The position numbers were made by a program, and so were the translations under genes. From Trinickia diaoshuihuensis (GTDB lineage: Bacteria > Pseudomonadota > Gammaproteobacteria > Burkholderiales > Burkholderiaceae): a stretch of 64,000 nucleotides of DNA. Of the stretch, positions 36,911-45,644 are shown piece by piece. The notes beneath the pieces are model-generated. The model was not told the DNA's origin. It made no database searches and saw only the letters and a list, made by a program, of their open reading frames with translations. Positions within the stretch are counted from its first letter, which is position 1; each line of letters begins with the position of its first letter. Where the stretch lies: positions 23,361-87,360 of the forward strand of contig NZ_QUBS01000075.1 of assembly GCF_003390925.1 (NCBI RefSeq). The letters run 5' to 3'.

Positions 36911-37378
36911 TTACGCCCCGATCCACGGCAATCCGCGGAAGCACCACCCCGTGACGGTCTTGCGGTGGCCGTTGCCGTCCTTGTCGCCTTCGAACCCTTC
37001 CAAAAGATCGTAGGCGCCTTGGTAGCCGGCTTGGGCCGCCGCCGCGGCCGCCAGTTTCGACCGTGCCGCGCTACGGCACAGGAACAGCACCGGCGTGTCG
37101 GTCGAAGGCACTGCCTGCTTCAATTGATCGAGGAACTCGGCATTGGGCACCCCGCCCGGATAGCGCGTCCATTCGATGTGCACATACTGGCCGTCCCCGA
37201 CGAGCGGGCGGCCCACCCAGTCGAGTTCCGCGCGCGTGCGGACATCGACGAGACGGGCGCGAGAATCCAATTGCAACAGCTCGAAGGCTTCGCCGGGCGT
37301 CACGGCGCCGGCATAGGGCAATTGGTGCTCGGCGCGGCGCGCGCCTGCCTGCTTGAAGATTTGGTCTAGCGAACTCAT
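36911..37378 (-). CDS. Rhodanese-like domain protein
   Basis: This 155-aa cytoplasmic protein has a single rhodanese domain: RLVDVRTRAELDWVG near residue 45 and the active-site loop LCRSAARS around residue 105, with the catalytic cysteine that carries a persulfide. Rhodaneses transfer sulfane sulfur to acceptors such as cyanide or thiols. AGGAG lies upstream of the ATG. It is divergent from glnA and convergent with the molybdopterin-binding protein gene. The physiological acceptor is unknown. Confidence 0.9.
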   Translation of the reverse strand: MSSLDQIFKQAGARRAEHQLPYAGAVTPGEAFELLQLDSRARLVDVRTRAELDWVGRPLVGDGQYVHIEWTRYPGGVPNAEFLDQLKQAVPSTDTPVLFLCRSAARSKLAAAAAAQAGYQGAYDLLEGFEGDKDGNGHRKTVTGWCFRGLPWIGA

Positions 37379-37501
37379 GGCCCATCGTCTCCTTATTCTG
37401 AAACGAACATTCTAGCCCTCCTGGCCGGCAACCGCGTTCCAAACGACGACGCACTTCGATGTTCGACCAAACGCCCGAATTCGGTGCTTTTTTCGCTTGC
37501 A

Positions 37502-37519
37502 TGCACCACAATGGGTGTT
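37502..37519. promoter_or_regulatory. NtrC-binding-site-like element 1
   Basis: TGCACCACAATGGGTGTT matches the NtrC consensus TGCACCA-N4-TGGTGCA fully on the left arm and at four of seven positions on the right. It lies about 170 bp upstream of the sigma-54 element, an enhancer-like position. Confidence 0.55.
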
Positions 37520-37542
37520 CCGGCCAGCCGCTTGCACTGAAT

Positions 37543-37560
37543 TGGCACTCAAATGGTGCA
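37543..37560. promoter_or_regulatory. NtrC-binding-site-like element 2
   Basis: TGGTGCA at 37554-37560 is a perfect right arm of the NtrC site; the left arm (TGGCACT) is poor. Together with element 1 it would give two NtrC dimer sites, as at enteric glnA. Confidence 0.4.
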
Positions 37561-37671
37561 TCCGGAGGCCGCATCGCGGCGCGCTCCGTTCAGTACGGTG
37601 CGTAACCGGTTCCGGCGCGGGGCGCGGCCAGACAAGGCAGCCCCCGATATGCGGAACACTCCGTATTCCGC

Positions 37672-37688
37672 TTGGCACGGAAGCTGCT
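37672..37688 (+). promoter_or_regulatory. Sigma-54 promoter of glnA
   Basis: TTGGCACGGAAGCTGCT has GG at 37674-37675 and GC at 37686-37687 with the required spacing. It differs from the consensus TTGGCACG-N4-TTGCT at one position. The start would be near 37699, leaving about an 85-nt leader before glnA. NtrC-dependent activation during nitrogen limitation is inferred. Confidence 0.8.
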
Positions 37689-37783
37689 CTTACCCGCGGC
37701 GATCGCTTGCAAGACCAGCTTCGGCGTCCGAACCGAAGTGAAGAAAGCGAAGAACCGCCGAACCTATCAATGGAGAAGAGGAT

Positions 37784-39199
37784 ATGAGTAAATCCGTGGC
37801 CGACGTCATGCAGCTCGTGAAGGACGAGGACGTCAAGTTTGTCGACTTTCGCTTCACCGATACGCGCGGCAAGGAGCAGCACGTCTCGGTGCCGCTGTCG
37901 GCGTTCGACGAAGACAAGTTCGAGAGCGGCCATGCGTTCGACGGTTCCTCGATTGCCGGCTGGAAGGGTATCGAAGCCTCGGACATGCTGCTCATGCCTG
38001 ATCCCAACACGGCCTTCATCGATCCGTTCTATGAAGAGCCGACGCTCGTGATGAGCTGCGACGTCGTCGAACCGGCGGACGGCAAGGGCTATGAACGCGA
38101 TCCGCGCTCGCTCGCCAAGCGCGCGGAAGCCTACCTGAAGAGCACGGGCCTGGGCGACACGGCCTTCTTCGGTCCGGAACCCGAGTTCTTCATTTTCGAC
38201 TCGGTTCAGTGGAACACGGACATGTCGGGCTGCTTCGTGAAGATCGGTTCCGAAGAAGCGCCGTGGTCGTCGAGCAAGGAATTCGAAGGCGGCAACACAG
38301 GTCACCGTCCGGGCACGAAGGGCGGCTACTTCCCGGTCGCCCCGGTGGATACGTTCCAAGACATGCGCTCGGAAATGTGTCTGCTGCTCGAACAGATCGG
38401 CATTCCGGTCGAAGTGCATCACCACGAAGTGGCGGGCCAAGGTCAAAACGAAATCGGCACGAAGTTCTCGACCCTCGTGCAACGCGCCGACTGGACGCAG
38501 CAACTGAAGTACATCGTTCATAACGTCGCGCACACGTACGGCAAGACGGCGACGTTCATGCCGAAGCCCGTCGTCGGCGACAACGGCTCGGGCATGCACG
38601 TTCACCAGTCGATCTGGAAGGACGGCCAGAACCTGTTCGCGGGCAACGGCTACGCGGGCCTGTCCGAATTCGCGTTGTTCTACATCGGCGGCATCATCAA
38701 GCACGCTCGCGCGCTGAACGCCATCACGAACCCGACGACGAACTCGTACAAGCGTCTCGTGCCGCACTTCGAAGCACCGGTCAAGCTCGCTTACTCGGCG
38801 CGCAACCGTTCGGCCTCGATCCGTATTCCGCACGTGAGCAATCCGAAGGGCCGCCGTATCGAAACGCGCTTCCCGGATCCGATGGCCAACCCGTACCTGT
38901 GCTTCTCGGCGCTGATGATGGCCGGTTTGGACGGCGTGCAGAACAAGATCCATCCGGGCGAAGCCGCCGACAAGAACCTGTACGATCTGCCGCCCGAAGA
39001 GGACGCGAAGATCCCGACGGTTTGCGCGGGCCTGGACCAAGCGCTGGACGCGCTCGACAAGGATCGCGAGTTCTTGACGCGCGGCGGTGTGTTCACCGAC
39101 GGCATGCTCGACGCCTACCTCGAACTGAAAGAAGGCGAGCTGCAACGCCTGCGTATGACGACGCACCCGATCGAGTTCGAGATGTACTACTCGCTGTAA
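37784..39199 (+). CDS. glnA: Glutamine synthetase, type I
   Basis: The 471-aa enzyme condenses glutamate and ammonia with ATP in the cytoplasm and forms dodecamers. The sequence is collinear with class I-beta Gln[14 protein letters not shown] near residue 50, FGPEPEFF and [15 protein letters not shown] for metal and substrate, and [22 protein letters not shown] carries the tyrosine adenylylated by GlnE. AGAGG precedes the ATG. Codon use is strongly biased, as in highly expressed genes. It is preceded by a sigma-54 promoter and followed by a terminator before ntrB. Confidence 0.98.
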   Translation: MSKSVADVMQLVKDEDVKFVDFRFTDTRGKEQHVSVPLSAFDEDKFESGHAFDGSSIAGWKGIEASDMLLMPDPNTAFIDPFYEEPTLVMSCDVVEPADGKGYERDPRSLAKRAEAYLKSTGLGDTAFFGPEPEFFIFDSVQWNTDMSGCFVKIGSEEAPWSSSKEFEGGNTGHRPGTKGGYFPVAPVDTFQDMRSEMCLLLEQIGIPVEVHHHEVAGQGQNEIGTKFSTLVQRADWTQQLKYIVHNVAHTYGKTATFMPKPVVGDNGSGMHVHQSIWKDGQNLFAGNGYAGLSEFALFYIGGIIKHARALNAITNPTTNSYKRLVPHFEAPVKLAYSARNRSASIRIPHVSNPKGRRIETRFPDPMANPYLCFSALMMAGLDGVQNKIHPGEAADKNLYDLPPEEDAKIPTVCAGLDQALDALDKDREFLTRGGVFTDGMLDAYLELKEGELQRLRMTTHPIEFEMYYSL

Positions 39200-39209
39200 G
39201 CGGCGCGAT

Positions 39210-39239
39210 GCGCTTCGTCCTTTGTCGTCGGCGAAGCGC
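39210..39239 (+). terminator. Hairpin just after glnA
   Basis: GCGCTTCG at 39210-39217 pairs perfectly with CGAAGCGC at 39232-39239 across a 14-nt loop. No T-run follows. It may protect or partly terminate the glnA transcript ahead of the stronger terminator at 39304. Confidence 0.4.
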
Positions 39240-39303
39240 TCGTGAAGCGGGGGTTCGTTCACGGATGGAACGTTGCGACGAGAACGCACCCCGATCGGTC
39301 TCG

Positions 39304-39329
39304 AAGGGACGGCGGTGCCGTCCCTTTTT
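39304..39329 (+). terminator. Rho-independent terminator between glnA and ntrB
   Basis: AAGGGACGG at 39304-39312 and CCGTCCCTT at 39318-39326 form a perfect 9-bp stem with a 5-nt loop and a T-run to 39329. It ends 18 nt before the ntrB ATG. It would let glnA be expressed far above ntrBC, with read-through supplying the regulators. Confidence 0.85.
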
Positions 39330-39346
39330 CGTTCGTTGAGTCGACG

Positions 39347-40489
39347 ATGGTGCTTAGGAATTTGATGAAAGCGAAAACGGGCCAGGCCGAGCCGCTATCC
39401 AACGATAAGGCGCTCGCGCAGTCGGGCCTGCTGCCGGGGCTGGAGGCATTGCCCACGGTCGCGTTCGTGCTCGAAAAGCGCACGTTGCGCGTCGCATTCG
39501 CGAATCCCTCCGCCGAGTCGATGCTGGATCTATCGCGCCGGCAGCTCATGCAAATGTCGTGGCCCGAGTTGTTCGCGAACGGCGAGGAACTCGTCGTGAC
39601 GATCGCCGCGATCGCCGAACATCGCTTTCACGCGACGCACCTGGATGCCGTGCTCGAGCGTCCGGGGCGGGAGCCGCTGCACGTCCACGTCGTCGTCGGC
39701 TTTCTCGAAAGCGCGCCCGATTACGTACTGCTCGAGTTGTTCGAGAACGAGCGGCATTTGCGTACGGATCGGGAAGAGCGCATTCACGACCTGTCGGTCG
39801 CCAACAAGCAATTGATCCGTAATCTCGCGCACGAGATCAAAAACCCGTTAGGCGGCATTCGCGGCGCCGCGCAACTGCTCGAGTTCGAACTGGGCGTGCG
39901 CGAAAGACAGGAGCTGCGCGAATACACGCAGGTGATCGTCAAGGAATCGGATCGTCTGCAGACACTCGTCGATCGCTTGCTCGAGCCGCACCGTCATCCG
40001 CACGTGGTGGGCGACGTCAACGTTCACGAAGTGTGCGAGCGCGTGCGGGCCGTGATCCTCGCGGAATTCCCGCGCGGCTTGACGATCGAGCGCGACTACG
40101 ACGTCAGCGTGCCCGACTTGCGCGGCGATAAGGAGCAATTGATTCAAGCGCTGCTCAATATCGTGCGCAATGCGGCGCAGGCGCTGCGCGAACGAATCGG
40201 GCAGGGCGATGCGCGTATTGCATTGCGCACGCGGGTCGCGCGCAAGGTGACGATCTCCAAGCGCCTGTTCAAATTGGCATTGGACTTGCGAGTGATCGAC
40301 AACGGGCCCGGGATTCCCGAGGAAATCCGCGATCGTATTTTTTATCCACTGGTGTCCGGCCGCGAAGACGGCAGCGGCCTCGGTTTGACGCTCGCACAGA
40401 CGTTCGTGCAGCAGCACGACGGTTTGATCGAGGTCGAGAGCCGCCCCGGACACACCGAGTTTCAGATTTTGTTGCCGCTCGTCAATTGA
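39347..40489 (+). CDS. ntrB: Nitrogen-regulation sensor kinase NtrB (GlnL)
   Basis: A 380-aa cytoplasmic histidine kinase/phosphatase that sets NtrC phosphorylation in response to PII. A PAS domain (about 30-135) precedes the H-box NLAHEIKNPLGG. The ATPase domain contains NIVRNAAQAL, DNGPGIP and SGLGLTLAQ. The ATG at 39347 is chosen because the upstream frame would run through the glnA/ntrB terminator. No strong ribosome site is visible, consistent with low expression. ntrC follows after 13 nt. Confidence 0.95.
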   Translation: MVLRNLMKAKTGQAEPLSNDKALAQSGLLPGLEALPTVAFVLEKRTLRVAFANPSAESMLDLSRRQLMQMSWPELFANGEELVVTIAAIAEHRFHATHLDAVLERPGREPLHVHVVVGFLESAPDYVLLELFENERHLRTDREERIHDLSVANKQLIRNLAHEIKNPLGGIRGAAQLLEFELGVRERQELREYTQVIVKESDRLQTLVDRLLEPHRHPHVVGDVNVHEVCERVRAVILAEFPRGLTIERDYDVSVPDLRGDKEQLIQALLNIVRNAAQALRERIGQGDARIALRTRVARKVTISKRLFKLALDLRVIDNGPGIPEEIRDRIFYPLVSGREDGSGLGLTLAQTFVQQHDGLIEVESRPGHTEFQILLPLVN

Positions 40490-40502
40490 TAAGACCCACT
40501 CC

Positions 40503-42023
40503 ATGAAGCCGATCTGGATAGTAGACGACGACCAATCGATCCGTTGGGTGCTCGAGAAAGCGCTGGCCCGCGAGAACTTCCCGACGCGCAGCTTTGCCAA
40601 CGTGCGCGAGGCGCTTGCCGCGCTCGAGCATGAAAGCCCTCAAGTGCTCGTCTCCGATATCAGAATGCCGGGCGCCTCGGGCCTCGAGTTGCTGCAGGCA
40701 ATTCGCGAACGGTTGCCCGACCTGCCCGTGATCATCATGACGGCGTATTCCGATCTCGACAGCGCCGTAGCCGCGTTTCAAGGCGGGGCGTTCGAATATC
40801 TGGCGAAGCCTTTCGACGTCGATAAGGCCGTGGAATTGATACACCGCGCCGTCGACGAAAGTCTGCGCGGTTCGCAAGCCGGCGAGGCGGTGCTCGCCGA
40901 CGCGCCCGAGATGCTCGGGCAAGCGCCGGCCATGCAGGATATGTTCCGTGCGATCGGACGACTCTCGCATTCGGCCGCGACGGTCTTGATCACCGGCGAA
41001 TCTGGCACGGGCAAGGAACTGGTCGCGCGTGCGCTGCACCGTCATAGCCCCCGTGCGAACGGTCCGTTCATCGCGCTGAACACCGCCGCGATCCCGAAGG
41101 ATCTGTTGGAGTCCGAACTCTTCGGCCATGAGCGCGGGGCGTTCACCGGTGCGCAGGCGATGCGCCAAGGGCGTTTCGAGCAAGCCGAAAGCGGCACGCT
41201 TTTTCTCGATGAAATCGGCGATATGCCGTTCGATTTGCAAACGCGATTGCTGCGCGTGTTGTCGGACGGGCAGTTCTATCGTGTCGGCGGACATAGCCCG
41301 TTGCGCGCGAATGTGCGCGTGATCGCGGCCACGCACCAAAACCTCGAATCGCGCGTGCGGCAGGGGTTGTTCCGCGAGGACTTGTATCACCGCTTGAACG
41401 TGATCCGGCTGCGGTTGCCGCCGCTGCGCGAACGCCGCGAGGATATCCCGTTGCTCACGCGGCATTTTCTGCAAAAGAGCGCGCGCGATCTCGGCGTCGA
41501 ACCCAAGCGCGTGTCGGATGCCGCGCTTGCCTATCTCGCGACGTTACCGTTTCCGGGCAATGTCCGTCAGCTCGAAAATCTGGCCAACTGGCTGACCGTC
41601 ATGGCGCCCGCGCAGACGATCGAGATCAAAGATCTGCCGCCCGATCTCGTATCGGGCAGCACGCCCGAGACCGCTGCCGAGATCATTGCGAGCCCCGCGG
41701 CCACGGCTGTCACGGCGGGCACCCCCCTGCCGGTGGATGGTGAGCGTAACGGCGCGGCCTCGATCGTCCCGGCCTCCCTCGCGGGCGTGGCCACCGGCTT
41801 GCCCGTAAGCGTGTGGGAGAGTGGCTTGCGCGCGGAAGTGGCGCGTATGCTGCGCGAGAATACCGTGGATGTCATGGACGAACTCGCGCGCCGCTTCGAG
41901 GCGGCCGTGATCCGAGAAGCGCTCGACTTCACGCGCGGCCGCAAGGTCGAGGCGGCCGAGCGGCTCGGCATCGGGCGCAACACGATTACGCGCAAGATCC
42001 AGGAATTGCATCTCGAGTCGTGA
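40503..42023 (+). CDS. ntrC: Nitrogen-regulation response regulator NtrC (GlnG)
   Basis: This 506-aa sigma-54 activator has a receiver domain (LVSDIRMPGASG with the acceptor Asp, about residue 54), a central AAA+ domain and a C-terminal Fis-type helix-turn-helix. The AAA+ domain shows Walker A GESGTGKE, GAFTGA that contacts sigma-54, and Walker B GTLFLDEIGD. The DNA-binding end reads EAAERLGIGRNTITRKI. A linker of about 70 residues before the helix-turn-helix is longer and more Ala/Thr-rich than in enteric NtrC. It presumably activates the sigma-54 promoter upstream of glnA. Confidence 0.96.
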   Translation: MKPIWIVDDDQSIRWVLEKALARENFPTRSFANVREALAALEHESPQVLVSDIRMPGASGLELLQAIRERLPDLPVIIMTAYSDLDSAVAAFQGGAFEYLAKPFDVDKAVELIHRAVDESLRGSQAGEAVLADAPEMLGQAPAMQDMFRAIGRLSHSAATVLITGESGTGKELVARALHRHSPRANGPFIALNTAAIPKDLLESELFGHERGAFTGAQAMRQGRFEQAESGTLFLDEIGDMPFDLQTRLLRVLSDGQFYRVGGHSPLRANVRVIAATHQNLESRVRQGLFREDLYHRLNVIRLRLPPLRERREDIPLLTRHFLQKSARDLGVEPKRVSDAALAYLATLPFPGNVRQLENLANWLTVMAPAQTIEIKDLPPDLVSGSTPETAAEIIASPAATAVTAGTPLPVDGERNGAASIVPASLAGVATGLPVSVWESGLRAEVARMLRENTVDVMDELARRFEAAVIREALDFTRGRKVEAAERLGIGRNTITRKIQELHLES

Positions 42024-42057
42024 TGCGCGCCGAGCGCTGGCGCTAGGACGAAGACGA

Positions 42058-42085
42058 GGCCGGCGGCTCGCTGCGAGCGCCGGCC
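42058..42085. terminator. Bidirectional hairpin between ntrC and exonuclease III
   Basis: GGCCGGC at 42058-42064 pairs with GCCGGCC at 42079-42085, with GCTCG/CGAGC continuing inside around a 3-nt loop. It lies between the convergent ntrC and xthA genes. The T-run is weak (ATTCTTATT). Confidence 0.6.
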
Positions 42086-42115
42086 ATTCTTATTGCGGCG
42101 TCGCCGCTTGCCGCG

Positions 42116-42892
42116 TTAGGCGAGCTGCGCGACGACCGGCGCGTGGTCGGACGGTTGATCCCATTTGCGTGGCGTCTTATCGACCTCGCACAGGGTGCAC
42201 GCTTGCGCGAGGGCGGGCGAGAGCAGGATGTGATCGATCCTCAACCCGGCATTGCGGCGGAAGGCCAGCATGCGATAGTCCCACCAGGTGAAGGTTTTCT
42301 CGGGCTGTTCGAATTGGCGGAACGCGTCGACGAAACCCAATTCGATCAGTTTGACGAACGCCGCGCGTTCCTCGGGCGAGACCAGATTCTGGCCTTCCCA
42401 GGCTTTCGGATCGTGAACGTCGCGATCTTCGGGTGCGATGTTGTAATCGCCGAGCAACGCGAGCCTCGGGTGACGATGCAGTTCGTCTTGCAGCCATTGT
42501 CCGAGCGCGTCGAGCCAGCGCAGCTTGTAGGCGAACTTTTCCGTACCCGGCGCCTGGCCGTTCGGGAAGTAGGCCGATACGATACGCGCACCGCCTACGG
42601 TCAAGGCGATCACGCGTTGTTGCTCGTCGTCGAACCCGGGAATGTTGCGCACGATATCGGCTTCGTCGACTTCGATGCCGTCGCGTACGAGGATCGCGAC
42701 GCCGTTATAGGTCTTTTGTCCCGCGAACCAGCTTCGGTAGCCCTTTTCGGCCAGCTCCGCGCGGGGGAATTTTTCGTCGGGCAGTTTCAATTCCTGCAGG
42801 CATAGCACGTCCGCGTGGCTCAGTTCGAGCCAGTCGATGACGTGCTGCTGCCGGACCTTGAGGGAATTGACGTTCCAGGTGGCGATTTTCAT
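42116..42892 (-). CDS. xthA: Exodeoxyribonuclease III
   Basis: The 258-aa enzyme is an AP endonuclease and 3'-5' exonuclease in base-excision repair. Family motifs are present: MKIATWNVNSLKVR, CLQELKLPDEKFP with the metal-binding Glu, LLGDYNIAPEDRDVHDP, and the terminal RIDHILLS and SDHAPVVA with catalytic Asp and His. The ATG at 42892 gives the canonical N-terminus; the longer frame from 42985 is not family-like. It is convergent with ntrC. Confidence 0.95.
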   Translation of the reverse strand: MKIATWNVNSLKVRQQHVIDWLELSHADVLCLQELKLPDEKFPRAELAEKGYRSWFAGQKTYNGVAILVRDGIEVDEADIVRNIPGFDDEQQRVIALTVGGARIVSAYFPNGQAPGTEKFAYKLRWLDALGQWLQDELHRHPRLALLGDYNIAPEDRDVHDPKAWEGQNLVSPEERAAFVKLIELGFVDAFRQFEQPEKTFTWWDYRMLAFRRNAGLRIDHILLSPALAQACTLCEVDKTPRKWDQPSDHAPVVAQLA

Positions 42893-43019
42893 GGTTTGGA
42901 TGGGTGTGTGCGAAAGAGTGCGGCGCGGTTCGGTTCTTGTCGGATGCGATCTTATCGCACTGGCTCGGTGGGCTCGGGATCGCACGCGCAGTCGAGGGAA
43001 CGATCATCGACGGTATTGT

Positions 43020-43048
43020 TTGACGCCGCGATGAAAGTCCCATATAAT
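43020..43048 (+). promoter_or_regulatory. Sigma-70 promoter of the initiator tRNA gene
   Basis: TTGACG at 43020-43025 and TATAAT at 43043-43048 are separated by exactly 17 bp. The tRNA begins 12 nt after the -10 box, so the primary transcript has a very short leader. Confidence 0.85.
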
Positions 43049-43060
43049 TTATTTCTCTGA

Positions 43061-43137
<77 letters not shown>

Positions 43138-43143
43138 AATACG

Positions 43144-43170
43144 AAAACCCGTCCCCTGTGGCGGGTTTTT
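43144..43170 (+). terminator. Terminator of the tRNA gene
   Basis: AAAACCCG at 43144-43151 pairs with CGGGTTTT at 43162-43169 across a 10-nt loop, with T's to 43170. The A-rich left arm makes it usable also for the convergent MATE operon. Confidence 0.75.
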
Positions 43171-43190
43171 GCTTTTCGGTGCCGATGTGA

Positions 43191-44570
43191 TCAGTTGCAG
43201 GCAGTGAGTCGCAACTCAGCCGAGAATTGCCGCCACAGTAGCAGGCTCGCGGCGAAAAATCCGATGCATAGGCCGAGCCATACGCCTTGTGCACGCCAAT
43301 CGATCCAGTACCCGAAAATGGCCATCGCCGGCACGCCGATCAACCAATAGCCGATAAAGGTACTGGTGAGTCCCGCTCGCGTGTTTCCGAGGCCCCGTAG
43401 CAATCCCACGCAAATGTTCTGAGAGCCCTTCAGGAATTGGTGGGCGACCGCGAACCATAAAAGCGCGGTCGCGGTGGCGAATAAAGCAGGATTGGCATGC
43501 GCTCCGAGAAACGGCCGCAGCACGGCGCGCGGTATCAAAATGTAAACCAAGCCGATGACGGCCATGATGCCGAAGCTGATCGCCAGCGTCTGTTTGGCGA
43601 TCGCACCGATATCTTGCTGTTGCCCCGTGCCGACTGTCCGGCTCACTAAGATCGAAGAGCCGTGCGAAAGTCCGATGTTCAGTTGATAAACGATATAGGC
43701 GAGTTGGTTCACGATATTCGATGCCGCTAGCGCTATCGGCCCGAACGTGCCGACGAAGACGGTTGCGATCGAGGTAAGGGCGGCCTCCGAGCCATAGGTC
43801 AGCGCAATGGGGACGCCCATCGAAGCCATCCGCTTTATCGTCGCCGCTTGCGCGCGCCAACCATCGAGGGCCAGCAAGGCGCGCAGGTCCGGGTCTGCCC
43901 GCACGATCCTCAGATAGACGAGCAAACTCCAAGTTTGAACGAGCGTAGTGGACAGACCGATGCCGGCAGCGCCGAGCCGTGGCATACCGAGCCAACCGTA
44001 GATGAAGGTGGCGTTCAATATCGCGTTGACGGCGATGGACAACACCGTGATCGTCAACAGAGAACCCGCTCGACGCATGCCGATCGAGAATTGACGCAAT
44101 ACGTTGAGCCACAGCATCGGTATCAGTCCAGGCGCAAGCATCGACATCACCGGTCTTGCCACCGCGCGTATCGAAGCGTCTTGCCCCAGCCACTCGAGCG
44201 ACCGGCCTAGGCACACGAGGAGCAGACCCGCACCGACGGCGATGCCTGTTGCAAGCAGCATGGATGCGCGCATCAAACCGCGTATCTCATGACAGGCTAG
44301 GGCGTCGATCGATCGGGTGCCGGTCCTTTTCTCGCTTTGACCGACGGCAGTCGCGATCAAGTTGCCCGTGGCGGTCACCATACCGACGCACATGGTTCGC
44401 AACTGATTGTAAAGAAGGAGTGCGAGACCGCCGCCTGCGATCGCCTTGATACTGATGAAGCCCATCATCAGCAGATCGGTGCTGGTCAGCGCAACCTGCG
44501 CGAACTGAATGCCCGCGATCGGAGCGGCGAGTTTCGCAATGTCGCGGTAGCGTTGAAGTTTGGCATTCAT
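43191..44570 (-). CDS. MATE-family efflux transporter
   Basis: This 459-aa inner-membrane exporter has about 12 transmembrane helices in two homologous halves. The N-terminal APIAGIQFAQVALTSTDLLMMG and the second-half GVPIALTYGSEAALTSIATVFVG stretches are typical of NorM/MATE proteins, which use Na+ or H+ gradients to expel cationic or zwitterionic molecules. It begins 6 nt after the stop of the SbnA-like gene and is the last gene of a four-gene operon of amino-acid-modifying enzymes. Export of the operon's small product is therefore the most economical role, by inference. Confidence 0.92.
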   Translation of the reverse strand: MNAKLQRYRDIAKLAAPIAGIQFAQVALTSTDLLMMGFISIKAIAGGGLALLLYNQLRTMCVGMVTATGNLIATAVGQSEKRTGTRSIDALACHEIRGLMRASMLLATGIAVGAGLLLVCLGRSLEWLGQDASIRAVARPVMSMLAPGLIPMLWLNVLRQFSIGMRRAGSLLTITVLSIAVNAILNATFIYGWLGMPRLGAAGIGLSTTLVQTWSLLVYLRIVRADPDLRALLALDGWRAQAATIKRMASMGVPIALTYGSEAALTSIATVFVGTFGPIALAASNIVNQLAYIVYQLNIGLSHGSSILVSRTVGTGQQQDIGAIAKQTLAISFGIMAVIGLVYILIPRAVLRPFLGAHANPALFATATALLWFAVAHQFLKGSQNICVGLLRGLGNTRAGLTSTFIGYWLIGVPAMAIFGYWIDWRAQGVWLGLCIGFFAASLLLWRQFSAELRLTACN

Positions 44571-44576
44571 CGCCGT

Positions 44577-45644
44577 TTACGCTGGTTCGGGAATCGAGGT
44601 ATCGGCTGCGAGCGCTATGGACGCTCGGTACGCATCGAAAAGGCGGTGCAACCGTTCGTGCGCGGCTTCATCGAGCAGCTTTCGCTCGCGCAGCCACTCG
44701 TCGTTGAATACGCTATCGAGGTATTTTTCGCCCGCATCGCAAACTAAGACGACCATCGTGCTGTTCGGCTCGACCAACGCCAAGCGCCTGAGGCCGATAT
44801 GAACCGCCGCGCCGGACGTGCCTCCGATCAGCAATCCCGTCCGCTTGGCGACGACGCGGGCGGCCGTGAAAGCGTCGACGTCGCCAACGGTGAGTCCCTC
44901 GTCGATCAACGCGTGATCGACGTTGGGCCCGACCGGGAATCCCGCGGGCGCGCCGGCGCCGGTCTGCCAGTAGTTGCCGGGGGGGCCCCCAAAGATGATC
45001 GAACCAATCGGTTCCACACCTATCGTGGTCACCTGCGAGCCAAGGCGCCTGAGTTCCTTGGTCGTGCCGCAGAGCGTCCCGCCGGTTCCGACGGCGCCCA
45101 CCAAATAATCGATATCGTTCCCGAGATCGCGTAGCAATTCGGCTGCGAGGTCGGCGTAGCCACCGTTGTTGTTCGGATTGTGGTGCTGGTCCGGCCAAAA
45201 CGCACCGGTTGTCTTGGCGATCTCTTCCGCCAACTTTCTCCGTGCGATCGTGCTAGGTTTGCCGCCCGGGTTATCGACAAAAACGAGGTTCACGCCCATG
45301 GCTTGCATGGCGCGCAGCTTGTCGCGCGCGGCGTGATTGTCGACGATGGCGGTGAAGCGATAGCCGCGCTCGATGGCGACCAAGGCGAGCCCCATGCCGG
45401 TGTTTCCCGAGGTCGGCTCGACGATATGTCCGCCGGGCTTTAACTTTCCTTCGCGCTCGGCCGCCAAAACCATTTCGCGCGCCATCCTGACCTTGCAGGA
45501 CCCGGTCGGGTTGAATTGTTCGAGTTTCAGCAGCAGCCGGCTGCCGGATCCGGTGCGAGCCAACTCGAAAAGAGGCGTGTCGCCGATCAACTGGCTGACC
45601 ACTTGCGCAATGCAAGCGGGCGAGGCACTCATACGTGCGTTCAT
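44577..45644 (-). CDS. sbnA: SbnA-like PLP-dependent synthase (2,3-diaminopropionate pathway)
   Basis: This 355-aa enzyme has the cysteine synthase fold type II. The PLP lysine is K51 in NPTGSCK, the substrate loop is TSGNTG (78-83) and the phosphate loop GTGGT (186-190). The VEPIGSIIFGGPPGNYWQTGAGAP stretch fits SbnA-type enzymes better than CysK. SbnA makes N-(2-amino-2-carboxyethyl)-glutamate from phosphoserine and glutamate. The ATG overlaps the decarboxylase stop (ATGA) and an SbnB-like dehydrogenase is two genes upstream, which supports the pathway. A cysteine or cystathionine synthase role is the alternative. Confidence 0.8.
   Translation of the reverse strand: MNARMSASPACIAQVVSQLIGDTPLFELARTGSGSRLLLKLEQFNPTGSCKVRMAREMVLAAEREGKLKPGGHIVEPTSGNTGMGLALVAIERGYRFTAIVDNHAARDKLRAMQAMGVNLVFVDNPGGKPSTIARRKLAEEIAKTTGAFWPDQHHNPNNNGGYADLAAELLRDLGNDIDYLVGAVGTGGTLCGTTKELRRLGSQVTTIGVEPIGSIIFGGPPGNYWQTGAGAPAGFPVGPNVDHALIDEGLTVGDVDAFTAARVVAKRTGLLIGGTSGAAVHIGLRRLALVEPNSTMVVLVCDAGEKYLDSVFNDEWLRERKLLDEAAHERLHRLFDAYRASIALAADTSIPEPA

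Larger units (their letters stand above)
37379..37783. other. glnA control region
   Basis: This 405-bp divergent region contains the NtrC-like sites and sigma-54 promoter listed separately. The remainder, including about 95 nt between the inferred sigma-54 start and the glnA ribosome site, shows no open frame or strong hairpin. Confidence 0.6.

Noticed and set aside
37543..37561. Second sigma-54 promoter (TTGGCAC...TGGTGCA)
   Set aside because: The distance from GG to GC is 2 bp too long for sigma-54. The sequence is better explained as an NtrC half site.
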